From assembly GCA_023412715.1 (NCBI GenBank), contig JAEZCC010000005.1, positions 1 through 32,898 on the forward strand: a stretch of 32,898 nt of DNA, given 5' to 3'. Shown piece after piece: positions 23,956-32,849 of the stretch (positions are counted from its first letter, which is position 1; every line of letters starts with the position of its first letter). This DNA is from Bacillota bacterium (GTDB taxonomy: Bacteria > Bacillota > Clostridia > Oscillospirales > Acutalibacteraceae). A program made the position numbers and the translations under genes. The notes under the pieces were generated by a model. The model worked only from the letters and a program-made list of their open reading frames with translations, had not been told where the DNA came from and searched no databases.

Positions 23956-25143
23956 TCATGTTGCCGCCTGCTGCAGCACCTGCACCGCCTCCGGCAGAAT
24001 CAGCTTTCCGTCCACGCGCTGGGTTGCGATAAAGCCTACCTGACCGGTGGCAGCATACAATTCATTCAGTCGCTGGAACGTGCGGCCCTGCCGGTCGGCG
24101 ATCCAGTAATAGCTGAAGTCCCCGAACGCCACGGTTTTTGCGTTTGCCGCGATGGCCGGGACGTAAGCGGAAGTGTAAATCGGCCTGCCCAGAATCGTGT
24201 CCGGCGCGGATGCGGTGATTGCCGGCTGCCAGAGGTACTGCCCGTTCTCGTCTTTCAGCTTCCGGATGGCTTTCACAGTCGTGTCATTAACGACAAATAC
24301 CGCTTTCGCGCGGTACGGCGACCGCAGGCTGTAATATAGATCCAGAATTTCGTCCAGCGTGACGGCGGTCGCGGAAGCGGTCGTTTTGCCTACCTGCGCG
24401 CCGCCCGTCGCGGCGAAAATGCCGGTGGGCTTTTTCACGCCGTCGCCCACGAAGAACGCTTCCTCCTCTTTTGCCCCGATGCGCCGGGCGAATTCGTTCG
24501 CGATGTAGCTCTCCAGCGGGAACACAGAATCGTTGAGCAGCTCCTGGCTGACCTTGATCAGCGTCGCCAGCTTATACGCGCCGAGCGTTATCTGGGCGAA
24601 CGTGTTGTCGCTGGCGGGAATTTCGCCCTCCTCCTCCACCCAGCTGGCGGTACCTTTGGTCGCCACCACCGGAATGATGTGGTCGCCGCTTGCCGTCTGG
24701 ATGATCCGAGCGAACTGCCGGAAAATGTTCTGTTCCTCCAGCGTTTCGATGAGGGTGTGCTCGAATTCGTCCGGCACCAGATACCCGCCGTTTGCGTCCG
24801 TGCCGACGCTGAGGGAATTTTCGGCCACCTTTTTCCCGCGCAGGGCGTTCCAGAAATTCTTTTTGTACTCGGCGGACGTCCTGCCGGACGGGGCCGCCGT
24901 GCCGACGGGGTTTGCCGTCAGCGGCTGGCTGGTGGGGGCGGACAACTCCCGGTCAAGGGCTTCCTGCTGTTCCAGACGCTCAACCTCTTTGCCCAGCGCG
25001 ATCACATCGGCCTCCATTTTGTCATAGACGGCGGCGTCCTCCGCCGACACCATGCCGTCCGCGCCGCGCTTGCTGTCGAGAAAGGCCTTGGCGGCGTCCC
25101 ATGCTCTGGCGCGTTTCTCGCGCAGTTCCAGAATTGTGCTCAT
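23956..25143 (-). CDS. Phage major capsid protein (HK97 family)
   Basis: A 395-residue HK97-fold capsid subunit. Residues 1 to about 105 form the coiled-coil delta/scaffold domain (LREKRARAWDAAKAFLDSKR, then DKMEADVIALGKEVERLEQQ), expected to be removed by the protease encoded upstream. The mature shell protein follows with SVGTDANGGYLVPDEFEHTL (N-arm), IPVVATKGTASWVEEEGEIP (E-loop region), SYIANEFARRIGAKEEEAFF and a C-terminal A-domain (YWIADRQGRTFQRLNELYAA). It has a normal family length. The start at ATG 25143 has AGGAGG upstream. Confidence 0.95.
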   Translation of the reverse strand: MSTILELREKRARAWDAAKAFLDSKRGADGMVSAEDAAVYDKMEADVIALGKEVERLEQQEALDRELSAPTSQPLTANPVGTAAPSGRTSAEYKKNFWNALRGKKVAENSLSVGTDANGGYLVPDEFEHTLIETLEEQNIFRQFARIIQTASGDHIIPVVATKGTASWVEEEGEIPASDNTFAQITLGAYKLATLIKVSQELLNDSVFPLESYIANEFARRIGAKEEEAFFVGDGVKKPTGIFAATGGAQVGKTTASATAVTLDEILDLYYSLRSPYRAKAVFVVNDTTVKAIRKLKDENGQYLWQPAITASAPDTILGRPIYTSAYVPAIAANAKTVAFGDFSYYWIADRQGRTFQRLNELYAATGQVGFIATQRVDGKLILPEAVQVLQQAAT

Positions 25144-25156
25144 ACATTTCCTCCTG

Positions 25157-25909
25157 TCAGCGTTTGATTAATTTGAGCCGCCGTTCCAGCTGGTCGGCGG
25201 GTACGCGGGGTTTTCTTGCCGGGATTTTATTCAAAAGCGATGCAGTAACCGCCATTCGGGAAAAGATCAGGCTGTCAGTCGTATCCTGCGGCGCATTCTC
25301 TGAAAACAGAATGCCGTCCGCGAAGCGGAGCTCCACCGCCTTCTTGGCGTTCATCCACGTTTCGTCGTTCATCATATGGGAGATCACGGCGCGCGTCTGC
25401 CCGGATTTTGCCTCATAGGCGTTGATGATGGACTCCTTGACCTCGTCGAGCATCGCCTTGGCCCGTAGCATTTCGTCGCCGTCCCCGATAGCGATGGTGG
25501 CGGGGTTGTGGATCATCATGCAGGACACCGGCGACATAAGCACCTGATCGCCCGACATGGCCACGACCGAGGCTGCCGACGCCGCGATGCCGTCGATTTT
25601 GACGGTCACTTTGCCGGGATACTCCTTGAGCATGTTGTAAATCTGCGCCGCCGCGAATATGTCACCGCCGGGGGAATTGATCCAGACGGTGATGTCGCCG
25701 GAGCCGGAAAGCAGATCGTCCTTGAACAGCTTCGGCGTGACCTCGTCGCCCCACCACGTTTCGTCGGAGATCGCGCCCTCCAGATAGAGAGTGCGCTCTT
25801 CACCGTCGTTTTGGATAAAATTCCAAAACTTGCGGCGAGCCACCGCAGGCAATTCGCGCTTTAGGGTTGATGCCTTCTGCGAGCCGTCCGCCCGCGACTG
25901 TTCATTCAT
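25157..25909 (-). CDS. Phage ClpP-type prohead protease
   Basis: A 250-residue serine protease that matures the prohead. The ClpP fold is clear: WINSPGGDIFAAAQIYNML (about 76-94), the nucleophile region DGIAASAASVVAMSG with Ser111 likely catalytic, and CMMIHNP with His134. The start ATG 25909 overlaps the portal stop as ATGA and has GGGGG upstream. The open frame to 26071 lies inside the portal gene and is not coding. It sits between portal and capsid, as in other HK97-type phages using ClpP rather than U35-type proteases. Confidence 0.92.
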   Translation of the reverse strand: MNEQSRADGSQKASTLKRELPAVARRKFWNFIQNDGEERTLYLEGAISDETWWGDEVTPKLFKDDLLSGSGDITVWINSPGGDIFAAAQIYNMLKEYPGKVTVKIDGIAASAASVVAMSGDQVLMSPVSCMMIHNPATIAIGDGDEMLRAKAMLDEVKESIINAYEAKSGQTRAVISHMMNDETWMNAKKAVELRFADGILFSENAPQDTTDSLIFSRMAVTASLLNKIPARKPRVPADQLERRLKLIKR

Positions 25910-27165
25910 GAGCCGGAACCCCCTTCGTTTTCTGCGGATTGTTTTGTATATGCCGCGCCCGCGTCGGCAAGCTTCACCATGTTGCCGTTGACCAGATACA
26001 GATCGCCGCCGTCCTCCAGCGGGATCTCGTTCATGTTTTCGAGCCGCCGGATGTCGTTCGCCGACAGCCATCCGTTCTGCCGCCCGATAGAATACCCGTT
26101 CATGCGGGTGGCATAATCGCCGCGCAGCAGGCCGTCCAGATTAAATTTGATCAGGAGGACCGCCTTTTCGGACGGGAGCAGCAGGGACTGGTGCATGGCC
26201 TGCTCCCACCGCACCACCCACGGGTCGAGCGTATATTTCACAAACTCCATCGACTGCTGCTCAATATTGGAAAAGCTGGACTTCTCCAGGTCACCGACCA
26301 TATGGGGCGGGATGCGGAAAATGCGGGCGATCTCGTTGAGCTGGAACTTGCGCGTTTCCAGAAACTGCGCCTCCTCCGGCGGAACGGAGATCTGATGAAA
26401 TTTCAGCCCCTCCTCCAATACGGCGATGCGGTGCGACCGGCTCCCGCCCTTGTAGAGCGATTCCCACGCCGCGCGGATCTGGTCGGGATTTTTCAGCGCC
26501 CCCGGATGTTCCAGAATGCCGCCGGGGTTCGCGTTGTTGGCGAAGAAGGAAGCGCCGTAATCCTCGGTGGCGATTGCCATGCCCACCGCATTTTTGGCGA
26601 GGGCGATGGGCGAATAGCCGACCAGCCCGTCGAAGCTCAGGCCGGGGATATGCAGGACGTCGTCTTTGGAGAGCGTGACGCCGCCGCTTTTCCTGTCGGG
26701 GCGGCTTTCGTCCGTGTTCCGCCAGTAGGTGTAATAAATCTGCCCGTCCGCGCCGCGCCACACGTCCGTCTTGTTCGGGAGCAGGGGATAGAGAGCCAGC
26801 ACCCGCCCGCCGCCGTCACGGATGATCTGGGCGTAGGCGTTCCCCCACAGCAGCAGGTGGCTCATGAGCGTTTCCCGGAACACGAAGCTGGTCATCTCCG
26901 GATTCGGCGCGTTGTGCAGGAGGTTATACAGGTAGTGCCCCGGCAGCAGCTTGGTGCCGTTTTCCTCATAACGGTAAACATGGAGCGGCAGGCTCGCGAT
27001 GGCCTCCGAGATCACCCGGACGCAGGCGTACACCGCAGCCGTCTGCAGGGCGGTATTCTCGTTGACGAGGGTGCCCGAGGTGGAGCCGCCCCAGAAGAAG
27101 CTTTTCGAGGTGGAGAGGCTGTCTTGCGGTCGTTCCTTCTTTTTCCGTGAGAAGAGGCCCATCAT
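25906..27165 (-). CDS. Phage portal protein (HK97 family)
   Basis: A 419-residue portal subunit through which DNA enters and leaves the capsid. Family motifs are ETLMSHLLLWGNAYAQIIRD, DDVLHIPGLSFDGLVGYSPI and FQLNEIARIFRIPPHMVGDL, then SIGRQNGWLSANDIRRLENM near the C-terminus. ATG 27165 overlaps the terminase stop as ATGA, with AGGAAGGGTGGGG upstream. GTG 27171 is a weaker alternative. It is translationally coupled to both neighbours. Confidence 0.94.
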   Translation of the reverse strand: MMGLFSRKKKERPQDSLSTSKSFFWGGSTSGTLVNENTALQTAAVYACVRVISEAIASLPLHVYRYEENGTKLLPGHYLYNLLHNAPNPEMTSFVFRETLMSHLLLWGNAYAQIIRDGGGRVLALYPLLPNKTDVWRGADGQIYYTYWRNTDESRPDRKSGGVTLSKDDVLHIPGLSFDGLVGYSPIALAKNAVGMAIATEDYGASFFANNANPGGILEHPGALKNPDQIRAAWESLYKGGSRSHRIAVLEEGLKFHQISVPPEEAQFLETRKFQLNEIARIFRIPPHMVGDLEKSSFSNIEQQSMEFVKYTLDPWVVRWEQAMHQSLLLPSEKAVLLIKFNLDGLLRGDYATRMNGYSIGRQNGWLSANDIRRLENMNEIPLEDGGDLYLVNGNMVKLADAGAAYTKQSAENEGGSGS

Positions 27166-28793
27166 CCCCACCCTTCCTCTCCGTAAATCAGCAGGCTGTG
27201 CGTATCGTACACGCTGCCGGGAAGCGCGCCCTCGTTGCGGATGGCCCGGTCGAGCGCCATGATAAGCGCCACCACGCCGTCGATCCGCTCGGTCGCTTTC
27301 TGCTTGTTGGGCTTGATGTTGCCGGCGGCGTCGGTGCTGACGCAGAGGTTATCCGCCATCCAGCGCAGGGGAGGGTTCCCGGCGTGGGCGATCTTTTGTT
27401 CCAGCGTCAGGCGCATCAGCTCTTTTGTCGCCGGGGACATATCCTTGAAGCCCTGCCCGAACGGCACGACGGTAAAGCCCATGCCCTCCAGATTCTGCGT
27501 GAGTTCCCACGCGCCCCAGCGGTCGTAGGCGATTTCCTTGATGTTGTATTTCTTTCCGAGTTCCCCGATGAACTGCTCCACGAAGGAATAGTGAATCACG
27601 TCGCCCTCGGTGGTCTGCAGGAAGCCCTGCGCTTTCCACAGGTCGTAGGGAACGTGGTCGCGCTTGACGCGGATTTCGAGCGATTCCTCCGGTATCCAGA
27701 AAAACGGCAGGATGATGTATTTATCTTCTTCGTCCTCGGGCGGGAACACCAGCACGAACGCCGTGATGTCCGTCGTGCTGGATAAATCCAATCCCCCGTA
27801 GCAGATTCGATTTTCAAGTGACTTCGGATCGAATTTGAAGTCGCAGGCGTCCCATTTCTCCATGTTCATCCAGCGGACGGACTGCTTTACCCACTGGTTG
27901 AGGCGCAGCTGGCGGAAGATGTTCTCGTTGACCGGGTTCTGCTTCGCGTCCTCAAAGGCCTGCCGCATGGTTTCCATCGTCACCGTGATGCCGAGGGAGG
28001 GATTCACCCTGCGCCACACCTCCTCGGAAGTCCAGTCCTCATCTTCGGCGGCGGAGTAGATCACCGGATAGAAGGTCGTGTCGATCCGTTTGCCGCGCAG
28101 AACGTCCTCGGCTTTCTGATGCATCTCCCAGCAGATGGAGTTTCGGTCGACGCCGGCGGTGGTGATGATGAAATGCAGGGGCTGCTCGCGCGCGTCGCCG
28201 GAGCCTTTCGTCATGACGTCGAACAGCTGCCGATTGGGCTGGGCGTGGAGCTCGTCGAAAATCACGCCGTGGGCATTGAGGCCGTGCTTGGTGTACGCGT
28301 CGGCGGAAAGCACCTGATAAAAGCTGTCGAGCGGCGTGAAGGTCAGGCGCTTCTGCCCGAGGTTCAGCTTCATCAGCCGCTTGAGTTGTGGGAACTGGTC
28401 GACCATTTCCACGGCGACGTCGAACACGATGCTCGCCTGGCTGCGGTCGGACGCGCACCCGTAGATCTCGCCGCCGTGCTCCAGATCGGCACAGGTGAGC
28501 AGAAGCGCGACCGCCGCCGCGAGCTCGGATTTACCCTGCTTTTTGGGAATCTCCACATACGCGGTTTTGAACTGGCGGCATTCATCGAATTTGCGGACGA
28601 TGCCGAACAGGTCGCGGATGATCTGTTCCTGCCAGTCGATGAGCTCGAACGGCTCGCCGTACCAGCGCCCCTTGGTGTGCCGCAGGTTGTTGACGAAATA
28701 CACCGCCGCGTCCGCAAACCGCTCTTTATATACCGAACCCGCCGCCTTGAAGCGGGAGGGTTTGTAGTTTTTCAGCCTTCGGAACTCCTCCAC
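27162..28793 (-). CDS. Phage terminase large subunit (TerL)
   Basis: DNA-packaging motor of 543 residues. The ATPase domain has Walker A EIPKKQGKSELAA (about 81-93), Walker B with catalytic Glu in GVIFDELHAQPN, and coupling motif HFIITTAGVDR. The nuclease domain starts with YGGLDLSSTTDITAFVLVF, where the first Asp is a metal ligand, and continues with IAYDRWGAWEL and the terminal Asp-containing block. GTG 28793 is chosen because GGAGG is 8 bases upstream. GTG 28799 is only 2 bases from that site. No small subunit or HNH gene precedes it, which is unusual. A terminator-like hairpin lies 18 bases upstream. Confidence 0.93.
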   Translation of the reverse strand: MEEFRRLKNYKPSRFKAAGSVYKERFADAAVYFVNNLRHTKGRWYGEPFELIDWQEQIIRDLFGIVRKFDECRQFKTAYVEIPKKQGKSELAAAVALLLTCADLEHGGEIYGCASDRSQASIVFDVAVEMVDQFPQLKRLMKLNLGQKRLTFTPLDSFYQVLSADAYTKHGLNAHGVIFDELHAQPNRQLFDVMTKGSGDAREQPLHFIITTAGVDRNSICWEMHQKAEDVLRGKRIDTTFYPVIYSAAEDEDWTSEEVWRRVNPSLGITVTMETMRQAFEDAKQNPVNENIFRQLRLNQWVKQSVRWMNMEKWDACDFKFDPKSLENRICYGGLDLSSTTDITAFVLVFPPEDEEDKYIILPFFWIPEESLEIRVKRDHVPYDLWKAQGFLQTTEGDVIHYSFVEQFIGELGKKYNIKEIAYDRWGAWELTQNLEGMGFTVVPFGQGFKDMSPATKELMRLTLEQKIAHAGNPPLRWMADNLCVSTDAAGNIKPNKQKATERIDGVVALIMALDRAIRNEGALPGSVYDTHSLLIYGEEGWG

Positions 28794-28810
28794 CCGCACC
28801 GCCTCCGGAT

Positions 28811-28840
28811 AAAAAATAGGGAGTCCTTCTCGGGGCTCCC
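28811..28840 (-). terminator. Terminator-like hairpin just upstream of TerL
   Basis: Read on the minus strand, GGGAGCCC and GGACTCCC form an imperfect 8-bp stem (one mismatch) around CGAGAA, followed by TATTTTTTA. It would stop leftward transcription just before the terminase gene, which is odd for a late operon. It may be the end signal of a lost upstream gene. Confidence 0.45.
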
Positions 28841-29272
28841 GGCAGACTGCTTCAATCTTATGCGGCGGTTTTTCCCATTAGCACGCCGGACAGACTGTAA
28901 AAATACAAATTTCGATAGACAAGCCGGCGATTTCTGGGAGGTGGTCAGGGTAAACGTGCATATTGTTTAAAAAGAAATGGACGAAGCGGCGAAATAGTGG
29001 TAATATGGGAATATAATGTAGAAATATAGGAATAAATCGGTTAGCTTTATTAAATTTCTATTATAGCAAAATATGGAATTCTCACCGAGGTAGATTATAA
29101 CGAACATGAAGCTTATCCATCAGAAATTCATAACGAAAAACCCGAGTTGAGGTTATTTAGAAACTTGGTAACGTTCCGTGTATCTTAGCTATTTTCACAA
29201 TAGTCATCTTACTACCTTTATCGTTTAGTATATGTCAACATTGAAGTGTGAAGATTATATAGGAGGCTTAGT
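28841..29272. other. AT-rich intergenic region between TerL and the TrlF-like gene
   Basis: About 430 bases without a supported gene. GC content falls sharply from about 28960 onward, marking the change from phage to imported DNA. No small terminase, HNH or repressor gene is present. A consensus promoter for the rightward gene at 29273 is not obvious. AGGAGG at 29262-29267 is its ribosome site. Confidence 0.55.
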
Positions 29273-32254
29273 ATGCGTTATATAAAAGGTTCCGAATGGA
29301 GAAAATGGGACTTGCACATTCATACACCTGTATCTATTAATCAAAATTATGGCGGGGAGTCTGCATGGGACAACTTTATTGACGCTTTAGAGCATTTACC
29401 TGAAGAAGTTAGAGTGATTGGAATAACTGACTATTACTTTATAGATGGTTATGAAAAAGTAATGAATTATAAAAAACAAGGTAGATTGCAAAACATCGAT
29501 AAAATATTTCCTGTGTTAGAATTTCGAATTGATACATTCGGTAGTGGTAATGTAACTGAATTACAAAAAATAAATTTGCACATTTTATTTGACTTGGATG
29601 AATCCAATTTAAAAGAAGAAATAGAAAATGTCAAAAAAGAATTTATCGGAATTATACCAATTTCAAGTGCGGAAAAATATAGCACAAAAATGCTCAGTAA
29701 GAAAAATTTTATAAATATTAGTGGCAATTTACAAAAAGGCTTTTCGGAAATTATACCGCCAACAAAAGTAGTTCTATCGGTAGCCAAAAGTGACACTTGG
29801 AAAAATAGAACTGCTTTGTTTTTGGGATATAAAGAATGGTCAAATTTAGAAAAGAACCAGCAACTCAAACCATTAAAGGAAGAACTATACAATAAAGTTG
29901 ATGCATTCTTTACTTCTAATTCGACCAATATTGTAAAAAATCAGTTATGGCTAAATGAATATGGTAATAAAAGATTATTGCATTCTGGTGATATCCACTC
30001 CTTTACTTTTCTAGATACAGCAATAAAAAATGAGAGTGGTGATTATATACCAAGTAAAAATTATAATTGCTTAACTTGGCTAAAAGCCGATCCGACCTTT
30101 GAAGGCTTGAAACAATGTACTTATCAGCCGGATGAACGAATATACATAGGCGTTTTACCACCCTTGCTTGATAGGGTTCAAAAGAAAAAACAATTTTATA
30201 TTAAGAGTATTTCGGTTACTAAATTGGCTGAAGCTAAAAATAAAGAAGAATGGTTCAATTTTGAAATTCCACTAAATCCCAGTTTAGTGGCTATAATTGG
30301 TAATAAAGGTAGTGGAAAAAGTGCTTTATCAGACATTATTGCATGTCTTTGTAAAAATCATTCTGCGATAAATGATGATGCTTCATTTTTAAATAAACTA
30401 CGTTTTAAAAAGCCTCCAAAAAAATATTCTGCTGATTACGTCGGAAGTATACTTTGGACAGACGGTCATCAGATAAAAGATATGTGCTTAGATATAAATG
30501 AGTTTGACACTTCAATCGAAAGCGCGCAATATTTACCACAAAAATATATAGAACGTATTTGTAACGACTTAGGTGATGTGTTTCAAAAGGAAATAAACAA
30601 AGTAATATTTTCATATATAGATAGTACCGATAAGGGGAATTCTAGTGATTTAGATGAATTAATTGGCTCCAAGTCATCATTTATTTTACATGCAATTGAA
30701 GAAATAAAATCAGAAATTCATAGTATAAATAAAGGCATAATCCTTCTTGAAAACAAGAAAACCAATATGTATCGCAAAAACATTCAAGAGAATTTAGATG
30801 AATGTAAAAATTTGTTGGAGCGGCATGAAAAAAATAAGCCTATTGTAGTAGAAAAGCCAACAGATAATGCGGGCGATAATAAATCAAAAAATATAGATGA
30901 ATTAAATGAGAAGATCGAGCAATTAAAAATAGCGATACAATCTCAAAAAGACATGTTAAAAAATGTAAATGATCTACATAGTAAATTAAATGGTTCTATT
31001 GAAGAAATGAATTATGTGCAGAAATTCATTGATGAACAGAATGACAAATTGGCCTTATTAACAAAAGATTTAAACTTACCAGATGGCTCTTTGAAAATTT
31101 CCGTTATTATTCCAATTTTAAAAATGCAAGAAAGCACAAAATTGTTAACTGAACAAAAGTTAGCTCTTTTAGCATCATTAGACGTCAGCGAAAATGCGTC
31201 ACCAGAAATATCTTTAGTAAAAAGACTTTCTTTATGCGAAACAGAAAGAAATAGTATATTGGAGCAAGCTAACGCATCTCAAAAGGCATATCAAAAATAT
31301 TTATGCGATGAAGATGAATGGGAAAAATCTAAAAATAAAATCTTAGGTAATTCTACCACTGAAGGTACAATTAGATACTATGAAGCTGAGCTTAATTATT
31401 TGGATGAGGATTTGGAAAAAGAATATCAAATTAAACGGGCTGAGAGAGAAGAAAAAATCAAATTACTCTATGAGCAAAAGAAACAAATCAGGAAAATTTA
31501 CTCTGATATTTATGCTCCTGTCTCAATTATAATAGCAAAACTATTAGCAAAAGTAAGTGAAGAAATTAAATTCAAAGCAGAGTTAGAATTAATTAATAAA
31601 AACATTGGTGTTGATCTACTGAGCCAGATAAACAAAAGTTATAGTGGCACCTTTGGAAGAAATTCAGATGCGCAAAAGCAGATGGATGATTTTATAGCAT
31701 CAACTGATTTTAATGATGAAAATAGTGTTATCGAGTTTGTTAATAATGTTCTAAAGGTAGTAGATGAAAACATTGATTTATCAGAAAAAAGGGTAAAAAG
31801 TAAAGAGGAATTTTATGATAAGCTTTGCCATTTAGACTATTTAGATGTTAATTATAGCTTAAAAGTGGAGAATAAAAGTTTAGAGGAGTTGTCCCCTGGC
31901 GAAAGAGGGCTGGTCCTTTTAATATTCTATTTAGGATTAAGCAAGGATGATGTTCCAATTATAATAGATCAGCCTGAAGATAATTTGGATAATGAATCAA
32001 TATATTTAAAACTGGTTTCTTGTATTTGTCAAGCTAAAAGAAACAGGCAAGTTATTATAGTGACTCACAATCCCAATATAGCTATTGCCTGTGATGCAGA
32101 ACAAATTATATATTGCTCAATTAATAAGATCAACAGTCAAATATCTTATGAAAGTGGAAGCATTGAAAATGAAGAAATAAAAAATCACTTGATTGATGTA
32201 CTAGAAGGAACAGAACCAGCATTTTGTCTGAGAAAAACGAAATATGAAATTTAA
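29273..32254 (+). CDS. PHP-domain / SMC-like ABC ATPase fusion (TrlF-like), candidate defence protein
   Basis: A 993-residue fusion. Residues about 1-290 are a PHP metallophosphoesterase: KWDLHIHTPVS with the His-x-His metal pair (15, 17), GITDYYF (Asp53), VLEFRID (Glu83) and LLHSGDIHSF (about 236-245). An ABC/SMC-type ATPase follows: Walker A GNKGSGKS (about 343-350), QYLPQKYIE, a long coiled coil (about 480-770), then signature LSPGERG (about 873-879), Walker B VPIIIDQPEDNLD (about 894-906) and H-loop VTHNPNIA (about 930-937). All motifs are intact. The closest named group I know is the TrlF-like PHP/AAA proteins. The architecture recalls nucleases gated by SMC-type ATPases (RloC, PARIS AriA, OLD), suggesting nucleic-acid cleavage in phage defence. 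That role is inference. It is strongly AT-rich, next to a prophage and followed by another orphan gene, consistent with recent transfer. Confidence 0.9.
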   Translation: MRYIKGSEWRKWDLHIHTPVSINQNYGGESAWDNFIDALEHLPEEVRVIGITDYYFIDGYEKVMNYKKQGRLQNIDKIFPVLEFRIDTFGSGNVTELQKINLHILFDLDESNLKEEIENVKKEFIGIIPISSAEKYSTKMLSKKNFINISGNLQKGFSEIIPPTKVVLSVAKSDTWKNRTALFLGYKEWSNLEKNQQLKPLKEELYNKVDAFFTSNSTNIVKNQLWLNEYGNKRLLHSGDIHSFTFLDTAIKNESGDYIPSKNYNCLTWLKADPTFEGLKQCTYQPDERIYIGVLPPLLDRVQKKKQFYIKSISVTKLAEAKNKEEWFNFEIPLNPSLVAIIGNKGSGKSALSDIIACLCKNHSAINDDASFLNKLRFKKPPKKYSADYVGSILWTDGHQIKDMCLDINEFDTSIESAQYLPQKYIERICNDLGDVFQKEINKVIFSYIDSTDKGNSSDLDELIGSKSSFILHAIEEIKSEIHSINKGIILLENKKTNMYRKNIQENLDECKNLLERHEKNKPIVVEKPTDNAGDNKSKNIDELNEKIEQLKIAIQSQKDMLKNVNDLHSKLNGSIEEMNYVQKFIDEQNDKLALLTKDLNLPDGSLKISVIIPILKMQESTKLLTEQKLALLASLDVSENASPEISLVKRLSLCETERNSILEQANASQKAYQKYLCDEDEWEKSKNKILGNSTTEGTIRYYEAELNYLDEDLEKEYQIKRAEREEKIKLLYEQKKQIRKIYSDIYAPVSIIIAKLLAKVSEEIKFKAELELINKNIGVDLLSQINKSYSGTFGRNSDAQKQMDDFIASTDFNDENSVIEFVNNVLKVVDENIDLSEKRVKSKEEFYDKLCHLDYLDVNYSLKVENKSLEELSPGERGLVLLIFYLGLSKDDVPIIIDQPEDNLDNESIYLKLVSCICQAKRNRQVIIVTHNPNIAIACDAEQIIYCSINKINSQISYESGSIENEEIKNHLIDVLEGTEPAFCLRKTKYEI

Positions 32255-32389
32255 TAAGTAATAAGTGCCAACAGAACTCTTTAGACTGTAAGTTTAGGAC
32301 GCAAACGCTTTTCCGTAACGCCAATAAATGATTTTCCTATTATTGAAGACACATCTGGTTAAGGCGATTAAAATAAGGAGGATATTCAT

Positions 32390-32776
32390 ATGGCAATGCT
32401 AAAAAATGCAGACTTTTATTATGGTGCATTCCTTTCCGCCTTGCTGAATTACGCGGGCAAAAAGCCTTCTTTGTTTGATAAAACAGAGTCCCGAAGAATT
32501 TATAAAATTGCCACGGAAAATAGCAAGAAAGATTACATGGTATTTACAAAGGCAGTAAGTGAACGAAAAAATAAAGCAGGAGAGTTTCGACACTGGATAT
32601 TTAACTTTACACAAGATGAAGTAGATACACTTAAGAAACTTAATGCCGAAAACGGCAATGTAAAGCTGTCATTGATATGCTTTACTAGTAACCTCAAATA
32701 TGGTGAGATTGCCTTGATCGACTATAGTGAAGCAATGGACTGTATGGGAGTCACAAAGAATATTACACCGTATTGA
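32390..32776 (+). CDS. Unrecognised 128-aa protein following the TrlF-like gene
   Basis: I do not recognise a characterised family. It is a soluble protein with a mixed alpha/beta pattern: helix MLKNADFYYGAFLSALLNYA, RRIYKIATENSKKDYMVFTK, then WIFNFTQDEVDTLKKLNAEN and the strand-rich VKLSLICFTSNLKYGEIALI. AAGGAGG sits 10 bases before the ATG. It lies 135 bases after the TrlF-like stop on the same strand, with similar AT-rich composition, and could be its partner or an independent cargo gene. There is no terminator between them. Small domains of this look occur beside restriction and defence genes in Clostridia in my recollection, but I cannot name the family. Confidence 0.75.
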   Translation: MAMLKNADFYYGAFLSALLNYAGKKPSLFDKTESRRIYKIATENSKKDYMVFTKAVSERKNKAGEFRHWIFNFTQDEVDTLKKLNAENGNVKLSLICFTSNLKYGEIALIDYSEAMDCMGVTKNITPY

Positions 32777-32849
32777 ACCTTTCTCGATTTTTCGGAGACA
32801 AAGAAGTAGTGCAATCGGCTGAAATCAAAGAATATTACGCAATTGCTGG

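Larger units (their letters stand above)
12369..28793 (-). mobile_element. Partial prophage: complete HK97-like siphovirus head and tail module
   Basis: A continuous leftward block of packaging, head and tail genes in the classic order: TerL, portal, ClpP-type protease, major capsid, connector, head closure, gp10-like, tail terminator, major tail protein, tail chaperones, tape measure, Dit, Tal and a DUF859 tail protein. Most neighbours overlap by 1-4 bases. Two foreign genes on the plus strand interrupt it (19701-20717 and 23184-23639). I see no integrase, repressor, replication genes, small terminase, holin or endolysin. The asnB fragment abuts the tail end and AT-rich DNA abuts TerL. It may be a defective prophage, or one whose early region lies beyond the right edge. 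Confidence 0.88.

Noticed and set aside
25939..27150. A 403-codon plus-strand open frame opposite the portal gene
   Set aside because: It is a mirror of the well-supported portal protein, with no independent signal.
12100..29272. Direct repeats that could be attL/attR around the prophage module
   Set aside because: I compared the bases at 12100-12170 by eye with those at 28840-29272 and saw only short shared words such as TAGCAAA, too short to support an attachment site.
32255..32389. Gap between the TrlF-like gene and the 128-aa gene
   Set aside because: No terminator, consensus promoter or RNA structure could be supported there.
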